NCBI GenBank assembly: GCA_023475105.1
Contig: JAMCWJ010000024.1
Coordinates: 1-64,000, forward strand
Direction of reading: 5' to 3'
Source of the DNA: Nitrospirota bacterium
GTDB taxonomy: Bacteria > Nitrospirota > Thermodesulfovibrionia > Thermodesulfovibrionales > UBA9159
DNA: 64,000 bases
A program made the position numbers and the translations under genes. Under the pieces are notes generated by a model that made no database searches, had not been told where the DNA came from, and saw only the letters and a program-made list of their open reading frames with translations. Shown here piece by piece: positions 23,670-31,183 of the stretch (the stretch's first letter is position 1; each line of letters starts with the position of its first letter).

Positions 23670-23829
23670 ACCATACCTCCTTGTTGAAGTGTAACAAGCT
23701 CACGCAGGAAAATCTATCCGGTAAACACAGCATTTTTGTGCGGATCACGAAAGTGCGGCAGGGCTGTCCCCGGTAATCATCTTAAGGATTTTCCTCCTTT
23801 TCTTTTCGCATTTTTTCTTTTTCATCTTA

Positions 23830-23855
23830 GACGATCAGAGGTTGAAATGGTTACA
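23830..23855 (-). promoter_or_regulatory. ECF-sigma-type promoter
   Basis: Minus strand TGTAACC (23849-23855), 15 bases, CGTC (23830-23833). It implies a 5' leader of about 150 bases before the Met-rich lipoprotein; nothing structured was recognised in that leader. Confidence 0.62.
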
Positions 23856-23919
23856 GTATGAAAACCGTTCGCACATTGGGCAGGCGTCGACGCGTCATTG
23901 GGTGTCTGTCCTTCGTCGG

Positions 23920-23962
23920 CAGCGTCGCCCTCCGCCCCTTTTCGGACCGAAGGGCGACGCTG
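23920..23962. repeat. 12-bp inverted repeat after the OsmC gene
   Basis: CAGCGTCGCCCT (23920-23931) and AGGGCGACGCTG (23951-23962) can form a strong stem. There is no T run, so it is at best a terminator-like or transcript-stabilising hairpin between osmC and the lipoprotein promoter. Confidence 0.55.
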
Positions 23963-24054
23963 AACTATCATACCGGGAAGCGGCAACGTGAACCGCCTTA
24001 CGACCCGACTTCACAACCCTTTCGAGAGCTAAAAGCAGAAGGCTCCCTTCGTGG

Positions 24055-24594
24055 CTACCGGACCTCCAAAGCCGTATCGATCTTCACAGGTCTTGAGAGC
24101 GTCAATCCTACGGGGGATGTGCTCACCACATGCTTATGGAGTTCCCGGAGTTTCTTCTCGTCGACATCCGCCTTGATCTTCACTTTTGCCGTGATGTTCT
24201 TGAATCCGGGGAGTCTGTCCATGTGGAGCTTCTCCGGCGGTTCGAGACCAAGAAAACCGGGCAGATCTATCTCTCCTTCAAGGTCGATCTTGATGTCATC
24301 GATCTTTATTCCCCTCACCGCTGCGTTCATGGCATACCCTATGCTAAGACATGCCCCGTATGCCTGAAGTACCATCTCGACCGGGTTGGCCGCGGTGTTT
24401 GTCCCGCAGAGCATCTCGGGCTCATCCGCGGTGAGAGTGAAATCCCTTGAGCACGTCTCGACCTTAAAGCCGCCCTTCCAGGTTGTCGATGCCTTCCATA
24501 CGGTGCGCCCCACCTCCCAGTTCTGTTTGACTGTCTCGACCACCTTCATCAATTTCTCCGGGTCAAGCCCGTTAATTGCCGTCGCCACTGTCAT
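24055..24594 (-). CDS. OsmC/Ohr-family peroxide-detoxification protein
   Basis: 179 residues. Family pattern around the reactive Cys: NPVEMVLQAYGACLSIGYAMNAAV, preceded by a beta-rich half (WKGGFKVETCSRDFTLTADEP...CGTNTAANP) and followed by the helix and strand DDIKIDLEGEIDL. OsmC proteins reduce organic hydroperoxides through a Cys pair; one Cys is clear and the second is less certain. Predicted to be transcribed from a sigma-54 promoter under the regulator encoded next to it. Confidence 0.88.
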   Translation of the reverse strand: MTVATAINGLDPEKLMKVVETVKQNWEVGRTVWKASTTWKGGFKVETCSRDFTLTADEPEMLCGTNTAANPVEMVLQAYGACLSIGYAMNAAVRGIKIDDIKIDLEGEIDLPGFLGLEPPEKLHMDRLPGFKNITAKVKIKADVDEKKLRELHKHVVSTSPVGLTLSRPVKIDTALEVR

Positions 24595-24639
24595 AGTCGT
24601 TACCTCCTTATTTGTTTTTTTCTTTCTGCCGACGGTTAA

Positions 24640-24655
24640 AGCAATTTGTTTGCCA
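24640..24655 (-). promoter_or_regulatory. Sigma-54 promoter of the OsmC gene
   Basis: Minus strand TGGCAAACAAATTGCT: GG and GC are exactly 10 bases apart, as in the -24/-12 consensus TGGCAC-N5-TTGCW. It lies about 46 bases before the OsmC ATG. Confidence 0.78.
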
Positions 24656-24803
24656 GAAGATTTCTACTCTATGAGGACAGAGGAGAAATAACTCGGTCTT
24701 TTTATTTAAATGTCTTCAAATTACAAGGGATTATCAGGATGATCCCGATACCTGAATCAGCCGACCTTGCGGCAGACAGCGCGATTCTACTCACATAATC
24801 AGT

Positions 24804-24816
24804 TTGCAAAATGCAA
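24804..24816. promoter_or_regulatory. Enhancer palindrome (UAS 1) for the sigma-54 activator
   Basis: TTGCAAAATGCAA, a near-perfect palindrome repeated identically at 24891-24903, 87 bp away. About 150 bp upstream of the sigma-54 promoter, a normal enhancer distance. Confidence 0.7.
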
Positions 24817-24890
24817 TCCGGTTATGCCGGACAGAACATCGCAAAAGTCGAAAATGGCTGCAGTGCTTGATAAAGGAGGAATGACGTCAA

Positions 24891-24903
24891 TTGCAAAATG
24901 CAA
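24891..24903. promoter_or_regulatory. Enhancer palindrome (UAS 2)
   Basis: Identical to UAS 1 (TTGCAAAATGCAA). It abuts the stop codon of the regulator gene. Two identical sites fit cooperative binding of an NtrC-type oligomer. Confidence 0.7.
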
Positions 24904-26409
24904 TCACAGAAGGAACTGATACTTTTTTAACTTCCTCCATAAGGTGGCAGGGTCGAGGCCAAGAAGGCCGGACGCTTTCTTTTTGTTGCCTTGAGCAATA
25001 TTGAGAACCTTCAGAATATGCTCCCTTTCCATGCTCTCCAGCGTCCAATTCCTCTTTGCATTGTTGGAGTCGGCGCCTGTTATCTCCGCCGGGAGGTCTT
25101 CTCTTGTCAGCTCATCGCTTTCCGCAATGACCAGGGCCCTCTCAATAACATGCTCAAGCTCCCTGATGTTCCCCGGCCAACCGTGGTTTATGAGGACATC
25201 CATAGCATCCTCAGAGACCCTCCTGATATTCTTCCCCATCTTTTTGTTGAATTTATTGATGAAAAATCTCACAAGAAGAGAGATATCCTCGACTCTCTCC
25301 CGGAGCGGAGGAAGAGGGATTTTTATCACATTCAATCGGTAAAAGAGGTCTTCCCTGAAGAGCTTCGATTTCACCGCTTCTTCAAGATCCTGGTTCGTCG
25401 CTGCAATGATCCTTACGTCAACGCTCACGGGACGGGGGCTGCCTACTTTGAGAAATGTTCCGTCCTGAAGCGCCCTCAGGAGCTTGACTTGAAGACCCTT
25501 GGACATGGCCTCTACCTCATCGAGGAATACCGTGCCGCCGTCCCCCGCCTCAAAAAGTCCCATCTTATCGGCGTTGGCTCCCGTAAAAGCTCCCTTGGTG
25601 TATCCGAAGAGTTCCGACTCCAGGAGCGTCTCCGGAATCGCGGCACAGTTCACCGCAACAAATGGCTTGTCTTTTCTCAAACTGTTGAAATGTATGGCCC
25701 GGGCGATCAGCTCTTTCCCCGTGCCGCTTTCCCCGCAAATAAGGATGCTTGAGGTGACGCCGGTCACCTTCCTGACCACCCTGAGGACTTCCGCCATCCT
25801 CGGACTATTCGCAATGATACCCTGAAAGTCGTGGTACCTCAGCGAGACTTCTGCTTCCCTTCTTATGTTTTCGAATATACGTGCATTTTCTATTGCAAGA
25901 CCAATGGGCTGTGTTGCAGCCCGAAGGATATCGAGAAGCTCCCTGTCGAGCAAGTACGGGGCGTGGGTGATGGTACATAAAACACCGACGACTTTTCCTT
26001 TTGCTCTCAAAGGCAGGCCGGCGTAAAATTCCATTCCCTCTCTTCTCAGCACTTCCCTGGTAAACCGCGTGTCCTCCGATGCCTTCTCAAGGATAATTAC
26101 CTCCTGATCGCATTGGGCAATGTTGCCGCACATACATTCACCGACCCTGACCTTTTTCTCACAGAGATTCCTCACGACTTCTCCGGAGAGATTCTTAAAA
26201 GCTACGGGGATCATCTCCAGGGTCACATCATTTATGACATAGATGACTCCTGCATCCACCCCCATAAAGTCGAGTATCATTCTGAGAACGTCGTCGAGAA
26301 TCGCTCCTAAATCGAGAGACTTTCCGACAGTGAGGGCGATATCGTAAAGGATGGAGAGTTTCTTGTTCTGTTTCTCCAGTGCCTGTGGAGTTGAGCGTCT
26401 TCCAACCAC
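24904..26409 (-). CDS. Sigma-54-dependent transcriptional activator (GAF-AAA+-Fis)
   Basis: 501 residues. N-terminal GAF sensor domain (about 25-180, with Cys in VGECMCGNIAQCDQE), central AAA+ domain with Walker A GESGTGKE, the sigma-54-contact loop GAFTGA, Walker B GGTVFLDEVE and the arginine-finger region FREDLFYRLNV, and a C-terminal Fis-type helix-turn-helix (GNKKKASGLLGLDPATLWRKL). The Cys-containing GAF domain could sense redox or metals, NorR/FhlA-like, but the ligand is unknown. It probably controls the downstream OsmC gene through two palindromes. GTG start. Confidence 0.95.
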   Translation of the reverse strand: MVGRRSTPQALEKQNKKLSILYDIALTVGKSLDLGAILDDVLRMILDFMGVDAGVIYVINDVTLEMIPVAFKNLSGEVVRNLCEKKVRVGECMCGNIAQCDQEVIILEKASEDTRFTREVLRREGMEFYAGLPLRAKGKVVGVLCTITHAPYLLDRELLDILRAATQPIGLAIENARIFENIRREAEVSLRYHDFQGIIANSPRMAEVLRVVRKVTGVTSSILICGESGTGKELIARAIHFNSLRKDKPFVAVNCAAIPETLLESELFGYTKGAFTGANADKMGLFEAGDGGTVFLDEVEAMSKGLQVKLLRALQDGTFLKVGSPRPVSVDVRIIAATNQDLEEAVKSKLFREDLFYRLNVIKIPLPPLRERVEDISLLVRFFINKFNKKMGKNIRRVSEDAMDVLINHGWPGNIRELEHVIERALVIAESDELTREDLPAEITGADSNNAKRNWTLESMEREHILKVLNIAQGNKKKASGLLGLDPATLWRKLKKYQFLL

Positions 26410-26507
26410 GTGTTTATTGTACCATCTTTCGCTCCTGTGTTGATTCGGATGCGAGGCCGGACCTCATCCGCATGTACAAGCGGTTTCGAACTCTCTTTCT
26501 ATAGAAA

Positions 26508-26557
26508 TTCATACTTTCTTCATAAAACTTTCAAAGTATCTTCATAGATTCTTGATA
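26508..26557 (+). promoter_or_regulatory. Five 11-bp TTCATA direct repeats
   Basis: TTCATA 26508, TTCATA 26519, TTCAAA 26530, TTCATA 26541 and TTGATA 26552 follow each other with an exact 11-bp period, one helical turn each, before the small Cys protein gene. This is the best example of the array found before six transcription units here. Confidence 0.8.
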
Positions 26558-26612
26558 TCCTAATGTCGTGATCAGATTACATGACATTCGCCATGGAAGG
26601 AGGTGACACAAG

Positions 26613-26852
26613 ATGAAAACAATGTTTATCGTAGTGACGGCTGTCCTTTTCACCCTTGGCTTTGCCGGTCTCAGCTTTTCAGAGGATATGGCCGGCATGA
26701 ACCATGCGAACCATGCCGGTCAGAAAACATGCGGCATCGCCAATTGCTGCGAGCAGCACAAAGAGTCGCTGACAAAGGACTCTCAGAGCAAGAGTCAGGA
26801 AGGAAACGTATCGTGGAGCAGTATCACAACGCTCCAGCCGACCCCGGAATAG
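26613..26852 (+). CDS. Small exported protein with KTCGIxNCC motif
   Basis: 79 residues. Signal peptide (FIVVTAVLFTLGFAGLSFS), a Met/His segment (DMAGMNHANHAG), then QKTCGIANCCEQHKE and a hydrophilic tail. The CGIxNCC motif also occurs in the divergent gene at 28328. Probably binds a soft metal or forms disulfides. AAGGAGGTGACACAAG precedes the ATG. Confidence 0.75.
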   Translation: MKTMFIVVTAVLFTLGFAGLSFSEDMAGMNHANHAGQKTCGIANCCEQHKESLTKDSQSKSQEGNVSWSSITTLQPTPE

Positions 26853-26865
26853 GAACGACCTGAGA

Positions 26866-26902
26866 GGCAATTCCCGGCAATCGAAGCTTCCCGGGAATTG
26901 CC
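26866..26902 (+). terminator. Terminator-like hairpin
   Basis: GGCAATTCCCGG (26866-26877) pairs perfectly with CCGGGAATTGCC (26891-26902), 14 bases after the stop of the small Cys protein. The following bases are only moderately T-rich. Confidence 0.6.
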
Positions 26903-26948
26903 CCGCTTCTTTCGAAAAGCCACGCAGGGAGGAAGGCCATATCGAGGC

Positions 26949-27206
26949 TCAGTGTCCGCTTCGGATCTTTTTCCCGAGATGCAAGAGATACCCCCTCGCC
27001 GCAAGCGCTGCTTTGGCGCCCTCGCCGGAGGCTGCGATTATTCTCTTCCCAAAAGCATCTGTGACGTCCCCCGCGGCGAATATCCCTTGACGGAAAGTCG
27101 AGCAGTCAGCATTCACAATGATTTCTCCACGGTCATTGCATTCCACGAGATGCGACACGAGAGCGGAATTGGGCCGAAGCCCGATCGCGATGCATACCCC
27201 TTTCAA
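26949..27206 (-). pseudogene. C-terminal fragment of a thioredoxin-reductase/AhpF-like flavoprotein
   Basis: About 85 residues match the end of TrxR-type enzymes: VCIAIGLRPNS, then IFAAGDVTDAFGKRI and an alpha helix (SGEGAKAALAARGYLL). The FAD-binding N-terminus, NADPH domain and CxxC are missing, and no start signal precedes it. It looks like a deletion remnant between two small-protein genes. Confidence 0.75.
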
Positions 27207-27301
27207 GAGCCGGCATATTCCAGCTCCGGAATCCCAACACCCACTCTTTCACTTCTTCCGATCGAAGTGTCTGCGATACATGACCGTGCAGAGCACACTC
27301 C

Positions 27302-27703
27302 CTACTCAGGCCTCATCCTCAACTTTTCTATCGATTCCCTTGCGGCCTTCATTTTTTCGTGCATCTTCCCGACCGTCGCCTGATCCATACTTCCCTTCTC
27401 CATATGCGTCGCCATCTCGTTCATCTGGGCGGCCATGTCGCGCATAATCCTTCCCATTTCATCCATCGTCCGATGTTCTGTAATCGTTCTGTGGCCCATG
27501 GGATGGGCCATCTTCTCCAGTAATTCATCCATCTGACTCATCATCCCCGTCATGTTTTGCAACATTTCCCTGCTCATCATCTGCCCTTTTTCCATACCGC
27601 CCTTCTGGCCTTCCATCACACCGCCTGTATCGCCTTTTTGAGCAAGACTATACGGCACGAGCAATCCCAATATCAATAAACCGGTTAAGAATACTTCTTT
27701 CAT
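27302..27703 (-). CDS. Exported Met/His-rich helical protein
   Basis: 133 residues. Signal peptide (LTGLLILGLLVPYSLA) then a long helical, Met-rich chain (MSREMLQNMTGMMSQMDELL, MGRIMRDMAAQMNEMATHM) resembling periplasmic copper-binding helical proteins. AAAGGAGGATAAC precedes the ATG. No named family assigned; copper or silver buffering is the likely role given its surroundings. Confidence 0.72.
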   Translation of the reverse strand: MKEVFLTGLLILGLLVPYSLAQKGDTGGVMEGQKGGMEKGQMMSREMLQNMTGMMSQMDELLEKMAHPMGHRTITEHRTMDEMGRIMRDMAAQMNEMATHMEKGSMDQATVGKMHEKMKAARESIEKLRMRPE

Positions 27704-27980
27704 TGTTATCCTCCTTTGCGTAAAATATGGTTAGCATCATCGCGCGACTTCCGTGTCGCCGGCTTCTTCGTAAGCTTCCTGATCGTGTGGGCGGTATGTG
27801 ACATGGTTGAAATTGTAACCGCTTCCTCCTGATAGTCCAGAGGGCTTATCGCCCTTTCCTTCTTCGATCTGCCATGGTCGACGAGGGACACGAACAGCCG
27901 GTCTTCTTTCTTTCAATTTTCTTGACGCGCTGCTGGTCAGCCATATGGACAACAGTCGTTGCGCTTAACTAATACGTTCG

Positions 27981-28068
27981 TTAGTAGGATGTCATTCCCG
28001 CTTGTCGGGAATCCTTCTTAAGAGAGACTCCGGTCAAGCCGGAGTGACATTCAAAGGTATCCTACTTA
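27981..28068. repeat. REP/MITE-like element with nested inverted repeats
   Basis: Outer arms TTAGTAGGAT and ATCCTACTTA (9 of 10 complementary) enclose GTCATTCCCGC/TCGGGAATCC and CTCCGGTCAAGCCGGAGTGAC hairpins. The GTCATTCC core matches the REP-like element at 17885-17973. It sits in a gene-poor gap (27704-28327) where I see no other convincing feature. Confidence 0.55.
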
Positions 28069-28327
28069 TGTTCCCCTTAGTAACTAAAGCGGAGGGGATA
28101 TGCCGATGCCGAGGATTGTGGGCATAGTCGGCAAATAGGCTCACGTCTTCAGAACAAAAACTCTTCCACATTCTATCAGAGCGGCAATAAGTAGTCCATC
28201 GCAACAATTGCAGCCTTCTGTGTCACAAAGACTCCAACTCCCATAGCCGCTCGTAAATACCCGGGAGAGGGATTCACTCCTTGTGGAGTTTATCCCTCTC
28301 TTCAGATTTCCTTCAGCGTTCAGTCCC

Positions 28328-28588
28328 TCATCTGTCGGTCGGCAGGTCAATGCCGTTTATCTGGAGTTTTTCACGAAATCCCAGACTCCATTGCTCGGAC
28401 GCTTCCGCCTTCCCTTTTGAAACCTGCTCTTTCCCCTTTACCTGGGCAGGGCAGCAGTTCGGGATCCCACAGGTCTTTACATCGTTCTGGTTCATGGCAA
28501 AGTTGGCCTTCTCCCCCGCGAAACCAAAACTTGCGACGCCAAGGCCAAGCAAAAGCGACGCCAATATCGCGATTCCCTTCATCTTCAT
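28328..28588 (-). CDS. Small exported protein with KTCGIxNCC motif (second member)
   Basis: 86 residues. Signal peptide (GIAILASLLLGLGVASFGFA), then DVKTCGIPNCCPAQVKGK and a hydrophilic tail. It shares the KTCGIxNCC motif with the gene at 26613 but little else. Start chosen at MKMKG because GAGGTG lies just upstream. Preceded by a four-unit 11-bp repeat array. Confidence 0.75.
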   Translation of the reverse strand: MKMKGIAILASLLLGLGVASFGFAGEKANFAMNQNDVKTCGIPNCCPAQVKGKEQVSKGKAEASEQWSLGFREKLQINGIDLPTDR

Positions 28589-28657
28589 TACACCTCCTCT
28601 CATCCGTGGGAAACCGTGCCCACTTTCTCGCTCTTTAGCACAGATTATCAGATGTTC

Positions 28658-28695
28658 TTGAGGAAATTATGGAGAATAAATGAAGACATTGTGAA
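28658..28695 (-). promoter_or_regulatory. 11-bp direct-repeat array before the second KTCGIxNCC gene
   Basis: On the minus strand TTCAC, TTCAT, TCCAT and CTCAA start 11 bp apart (28691-28695, 28680-28684, 28669-28673, 28658-28662). A GATAAT-like -10 lies about 10 bases further on. Degenerate version of the TTCATA array. Confidence 0.55.
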
Positions 28696-28863
28696 GAAAT
28701 CAGATACCTCGCGTCGTTTATCCGTCTCAGGGGAAAAAGTCTTCTCCATACAAGACGTCAAGCAGCATCACTGCAGCACGTTGTACTATCTTATCTCCAA
28801 ACGTCCGGTATGGCATAGGACACCACCCAGAGATGGGCAAATAGCAAGAGGTACTGTAAAGCA

Positions 28864-28900
28864 GAAGAGGGCAAATCCCACGCGTGGATTGCCCTCCTCT
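28864..28900 (-). terminator. Terminator-like hairpin after the second Met-rich lipoprotein
   Basis: Minus strand AGGAGGGCAATCCACGCG with its complement GGGATTTGCCCTCTTCT forms a long imperfect stem, followed by a weak T stretch. It lies about 30 bases after the lipoprotein stop. Confidence 0.5.
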
Positions 28901-28932
28901 GTTAAACCTAATCTACGGCGACGTAGTTCCCC

Positions 28933-29838
28933 CTATTGGATGACCCCGTTGGATGTCATGAGTTTATTGATCAGACTCTGCATATCCTGGACGGTAAGAC
29001 CGGACTTATTCATCGGAGATTGAATAAAGTCCTGCATAGCATTAGCCATTCCGTTTGTCCCGGCGCCCGGAGACATCACGGTCCCCCCCATCATGCCTCC
29101 GCCCATCATTACCTGGCTGTTCCCCATCATGCCGTTCATGTGCCCGTCGGATGCGTCGTTCATCATCGCCGTGACCATACCGGACGAAAAAGGCATTCCT
29201 GTCCCCTTTGCCAACTGTGACATTGCGGCTATCGCCATCCCATAATCTTTCATGTTCTGATCTGCCGCACTTCCCGCACCCGGTGTCAAAGGGTCCATCG
29301 GGCCTACGTGCAGGATGTCATTTACCATAAAGTAATTGCCGACCGCAGCGTTGGCCGTTGCGATGTTAGCGGCCGTCATCCCTCCCGGCATCCCTTGCGC
29401 CATTGTTTGCGCCATGGAAGTCATGGGTGTCATCCGAATTCCACTTACAGTTTCCCCGGAAGATATCGAAGGAATAACCGAAGTCATCATGTCGCCTGCC
29501 TGCATGGGCATCGTGGTGCCTGTTGCCTCATCCATATAAGTTCCGCCTGTCATCTGAAGCATTACCGCGCCGGAGTAATCACCTATCGCCATTGTGAAAT
29601 TCCCTTGCCCGTCAGTTTGCGCGCTCCCTATCTGTCCGCCTTTCGCTCCGTTATTCACGGCATATGCCGTAACCGTCGCGCCGGCCACAGGTCCCTTGAA
29701 AGTCATGCCGCTAATGCTCCCACTGGCAGCGGGCGGAGTGGTTGTCCCGCCTCCTCCTCCGCCACACCCGAAAAAGGAAACTGATAGTATCAAGAGCCCC
29801 AAAGTAAGCAATTTCCGTGACATTCTGATCGCTTTCAT
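28933..29838 (-). CDS. Met-rich lipoprotein with carboxypeptidase-regulatory-like domain (paralogue 2)
   Basis: 301 residues, built like the 22620 gene: lipobox SFFGC plus a glycine run, beta-sandwich (GMTFKGPVAGATVTAYAVNNG ... GNFTMAIGDYSGAVMLQMTGG), Met/Ala helical region (MTSMAQTMAQGMPGGMTAAN) and the shared end FIQSPMNKSGLTVQDMQSLI. It lacks the longer MMGG-repeat tail of paralogue 1. AGAGG precedes the ATG by 8 bases. Probably in one transcript with the two genes upstream. Confidence 0.78.
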   Translation of the reverse strand: MKAIRMSRKLLTLGLLILSVSFFGCGGGGGGTTTPPAASGSISGMTFKGPVAGATVTAYAVNNGAKGGQIGSAQTDGQGNFTMAIGDYSGAVMLQMTGGTYMDEATGTTMPMQAGDMMTSVIPSISSGETVSGIRMTPMTSMAQTMAQGMPGGMTAANIATANAAVGNYFMVNDILHVGPMDPLTPGAGSAADQNMKDYGMAIAAMSQLAKGTGMPFSSGMVTAMMNDASDGHMNGMMGNSQVMMGGGMMGGTVMSPGAGTNGMANAMQDFIQSPMNKSGLTVQDMQSLINKLMTSNGVIQ

Positions 29839-29962
29839 TTCCGTAACCTCTTCTTCCTCTCCGCATTCTCACTTTTTGTCGACGGGTGGTCCTTCCGCCC
29901 AAACAAGCTCATGTATGCCGCCGCCGCTGCACCATCAATCGGTGGCCCACCCGTCGTTTCCC

Positions 29963-30445
29963 CTATCTGCCCATGTGCCCCATGTGTCCCATGCGGCCCA
30001 TCGGATCTTCTTCCCTGGGACTGTCCCAGTACCTTTCTCTCTCCCATCTCTTCCAGTTCCTCGTCAGCTGACCATAGGCTATCCTTCTGCCCCCGTGCGA
30101 CATGCCGCGGTAGTCGTGCGGCAGTCCCATCAAAGCACGGGGAACGCCCGAGGAGGGAAGGTAAGCCCATCGTCCATTGTAAGAGCGGGCTCTGTACCAC
30201 CCTCCTTCGTAAGGACGATACCAGTATCCGTGATAAAACAAGATGTCAACATCGGTGTCGGGAGCATAGTACACGTAGCTTCCCGGTATCACTACAACAG
30301 AAGGGGGAGCAGGAAGCACTAACGCCGGCAGGGGGATGTTTATCCCGATATTTACATGAACGCCTGCGCTGCTTCGGGCCGAAAGTCCTGTCAGAATCAG
30401 CAGCAGGGATCCGGCGACCGCCAATAATACCTTTCCTCTTTTCAT
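29963..30445 (-). CDS. Exported Tyr/Trp/Arg-rich protein of unknown function
   Basis: 160 residues. Signal peptide (VLLAVAGSLLLILTGLSA), then VHVNIGINIPLPALVLPAPP, a tyrosine/tryptophan-rich middle (YVYYAPDTD, LFYHGYWYRPYEGGWYRA) and LMGLPHDYRGMSH, ending in MGRMGHMGHMGR. It resembles the YxWGxW/DUF-type outer-surface proteins of several proteobacteria. The Met-Gly-His end could bind Cu/Ni. AAGGAGAGCACG precedes the ATG. Confidence 0.7.
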   Translation of the reverse strand: MKRGKVLLAVAGSLLLILTGLSARSSAGVHVNIGINIPLPALVLPAPPSVVVIPGSYVYYAPDTDVDILFYHGYWYRPYEGGWYRARSYNGRWAYLPSSGVPRALMGLPHDYRGMSHGGRRIAYGQLTRNWKRWERERYWDSPREEDPMGRMGHMGHMGR

Positions 30446-30459
30446 CGTGCTCTCCTTGT

Positions 30460-30594
30460 TTATGACTGAATGTAATTGAAGACGGACGAGGCGATATCAA
30501 GTCCTGCAAGGCTTCTTCTTGACATCGCCCCACCGAATTTCAAAAGACCCAGGACAAACACTGTTCCCAAAGTGACGACTAACTCTTTCCTCAT
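30460..30594 (-). CDS. 44-residue small hydrophobic protein
   Basis: A short protein (MRKELVVTLGTVFVLGLLKF...) with one hydrophobic helix and a polar C-terminus. Start selected because GAGAGGTG lies 6 bases upstream. 14 bases before the next gene, so cotranscribed. Function unknown. Confidence 0.6.
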   Translation of the reverse strand: MRKELVVTLGTVFVLGLLKFGGAMSRRSLAGLDIASSVFNYIQS

Positions 30595-30616
30595 TTGACT
30601 CACCTCTCTGCTTTTT

Positions 30617-30634
30617 CTCCGCACAAGTGCGGAG
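30617..30634. other. Perfect 18-bp palindrome in the 5' leader
   Basis: CTCCGCACAAGTGCGGAG has two 8-base complementary arms and a 2-base centre. It lies between the predicted transcription start and the ribosome-binding site of the 44-residue gene, so it could be an operator or an mRNA-stabilising hairpin. Confidence 0.6.
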
Positions 30635-30642
30635 TATCCGGT

Positions 30643-30674
30643 ACTATACAGTTGCAAAATGAAGAACTTGTGAA
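30643..30674 (-). promoter_or_regulatory. Promoter with 11-bp repeats
   Basis: Minus strand TTCACA (30669-30674) and TTCATT (30658-30663), 11 bp apart, then TATAGT (30643-30648) as -10. Confidence 0.55.
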
Positions 30675-30839
30675 TTTGGGATTAATTTTTCTTCATCGAA
30701 GTTTTAAAGCAAGGATAACGGAATGCCTGCCCCGATGATCGGAAAGATCACTCATACGGTAATCTTCCCACGTAATTCCGGTATTGACAAGCGTTTACGC
30801 TGATTTAGAAAAGGGGGAGGGGATCAGAAGCAGGGAAGC

Positions 30840-31178
30840 TCAGTAAATCGATCTGATCCTTCCTGTCTTGAGATCGAGCAGGACTCTGTCGACGACGACA
30901 CCATTCCTTGAGATGTCCGCTTCCATGAACCTTTCTTTCGGTCTGATCACAAGGACGCGCAGACCTTTCTTCCCATAATACGACCTGAGCGCGCCCACAG
31001 CCTGCTGATACGACACCTGGTGATTGCAATACCCATACGTTCCGCAAATCTCGCAATGCTCGCCGTAGAAAGTTATTATCGGCTTGCTGATCGTCTCTGC
31101 ATAGACCTGAGAGGCGACAACAACGCCCAAAGCAATTATCAGGAGAACCGGGAGAACCGGTCGTATATTTTCCCTCAT
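30840..31178 (-). CDS. Exported small Cys-containing protein of unknown function
   Basis: 112 residues. Signal peptide (VLPVLLIIALGVVVASQVYA), then FYGEHCEICGTYGYCNHQ, a C-x2-C-x5-C cluster near the mature N-terminus, followed by an alpha/beta region (VGALRSYYGKKGLRVLVIRPKERF) and a final beta-hairpin. It may be a thiol-redox or metal carrier with a thioredoxin-like look, but no family was confirmed. Confidence 0.7.
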   Translation of the reverse strand: MRENIRPVLPVLLIIALGVVVASQVYAETISKPIITFYGEHCEICGTYGYCNHQVSYQQAVGALRSYYGKKGLRVLVIRPKERFMEADISRNGVVVDRVLLDLKTGRIRSIY

Positions 31179-31183
31179 GGCTT

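Noticed and set aside
24855-24872. Plus-strand TGGCTGCAGTGCTTG as a sigma-54 promoter
   Set aside because: GG and GC are only 7 bases apart, and no plus-strand gene follows.
27706-27952. Two short minus-strand frames
   Set aside because: No ribosome site, no family character, and composition unlike neighbouring genes.
28141-28350. 69-codon minus frame with several Cys
   Set aside because: Overlaps the end of the KTCGIxNCC gene in another frame, lacks a start signal; the Cys content alone is not enough.
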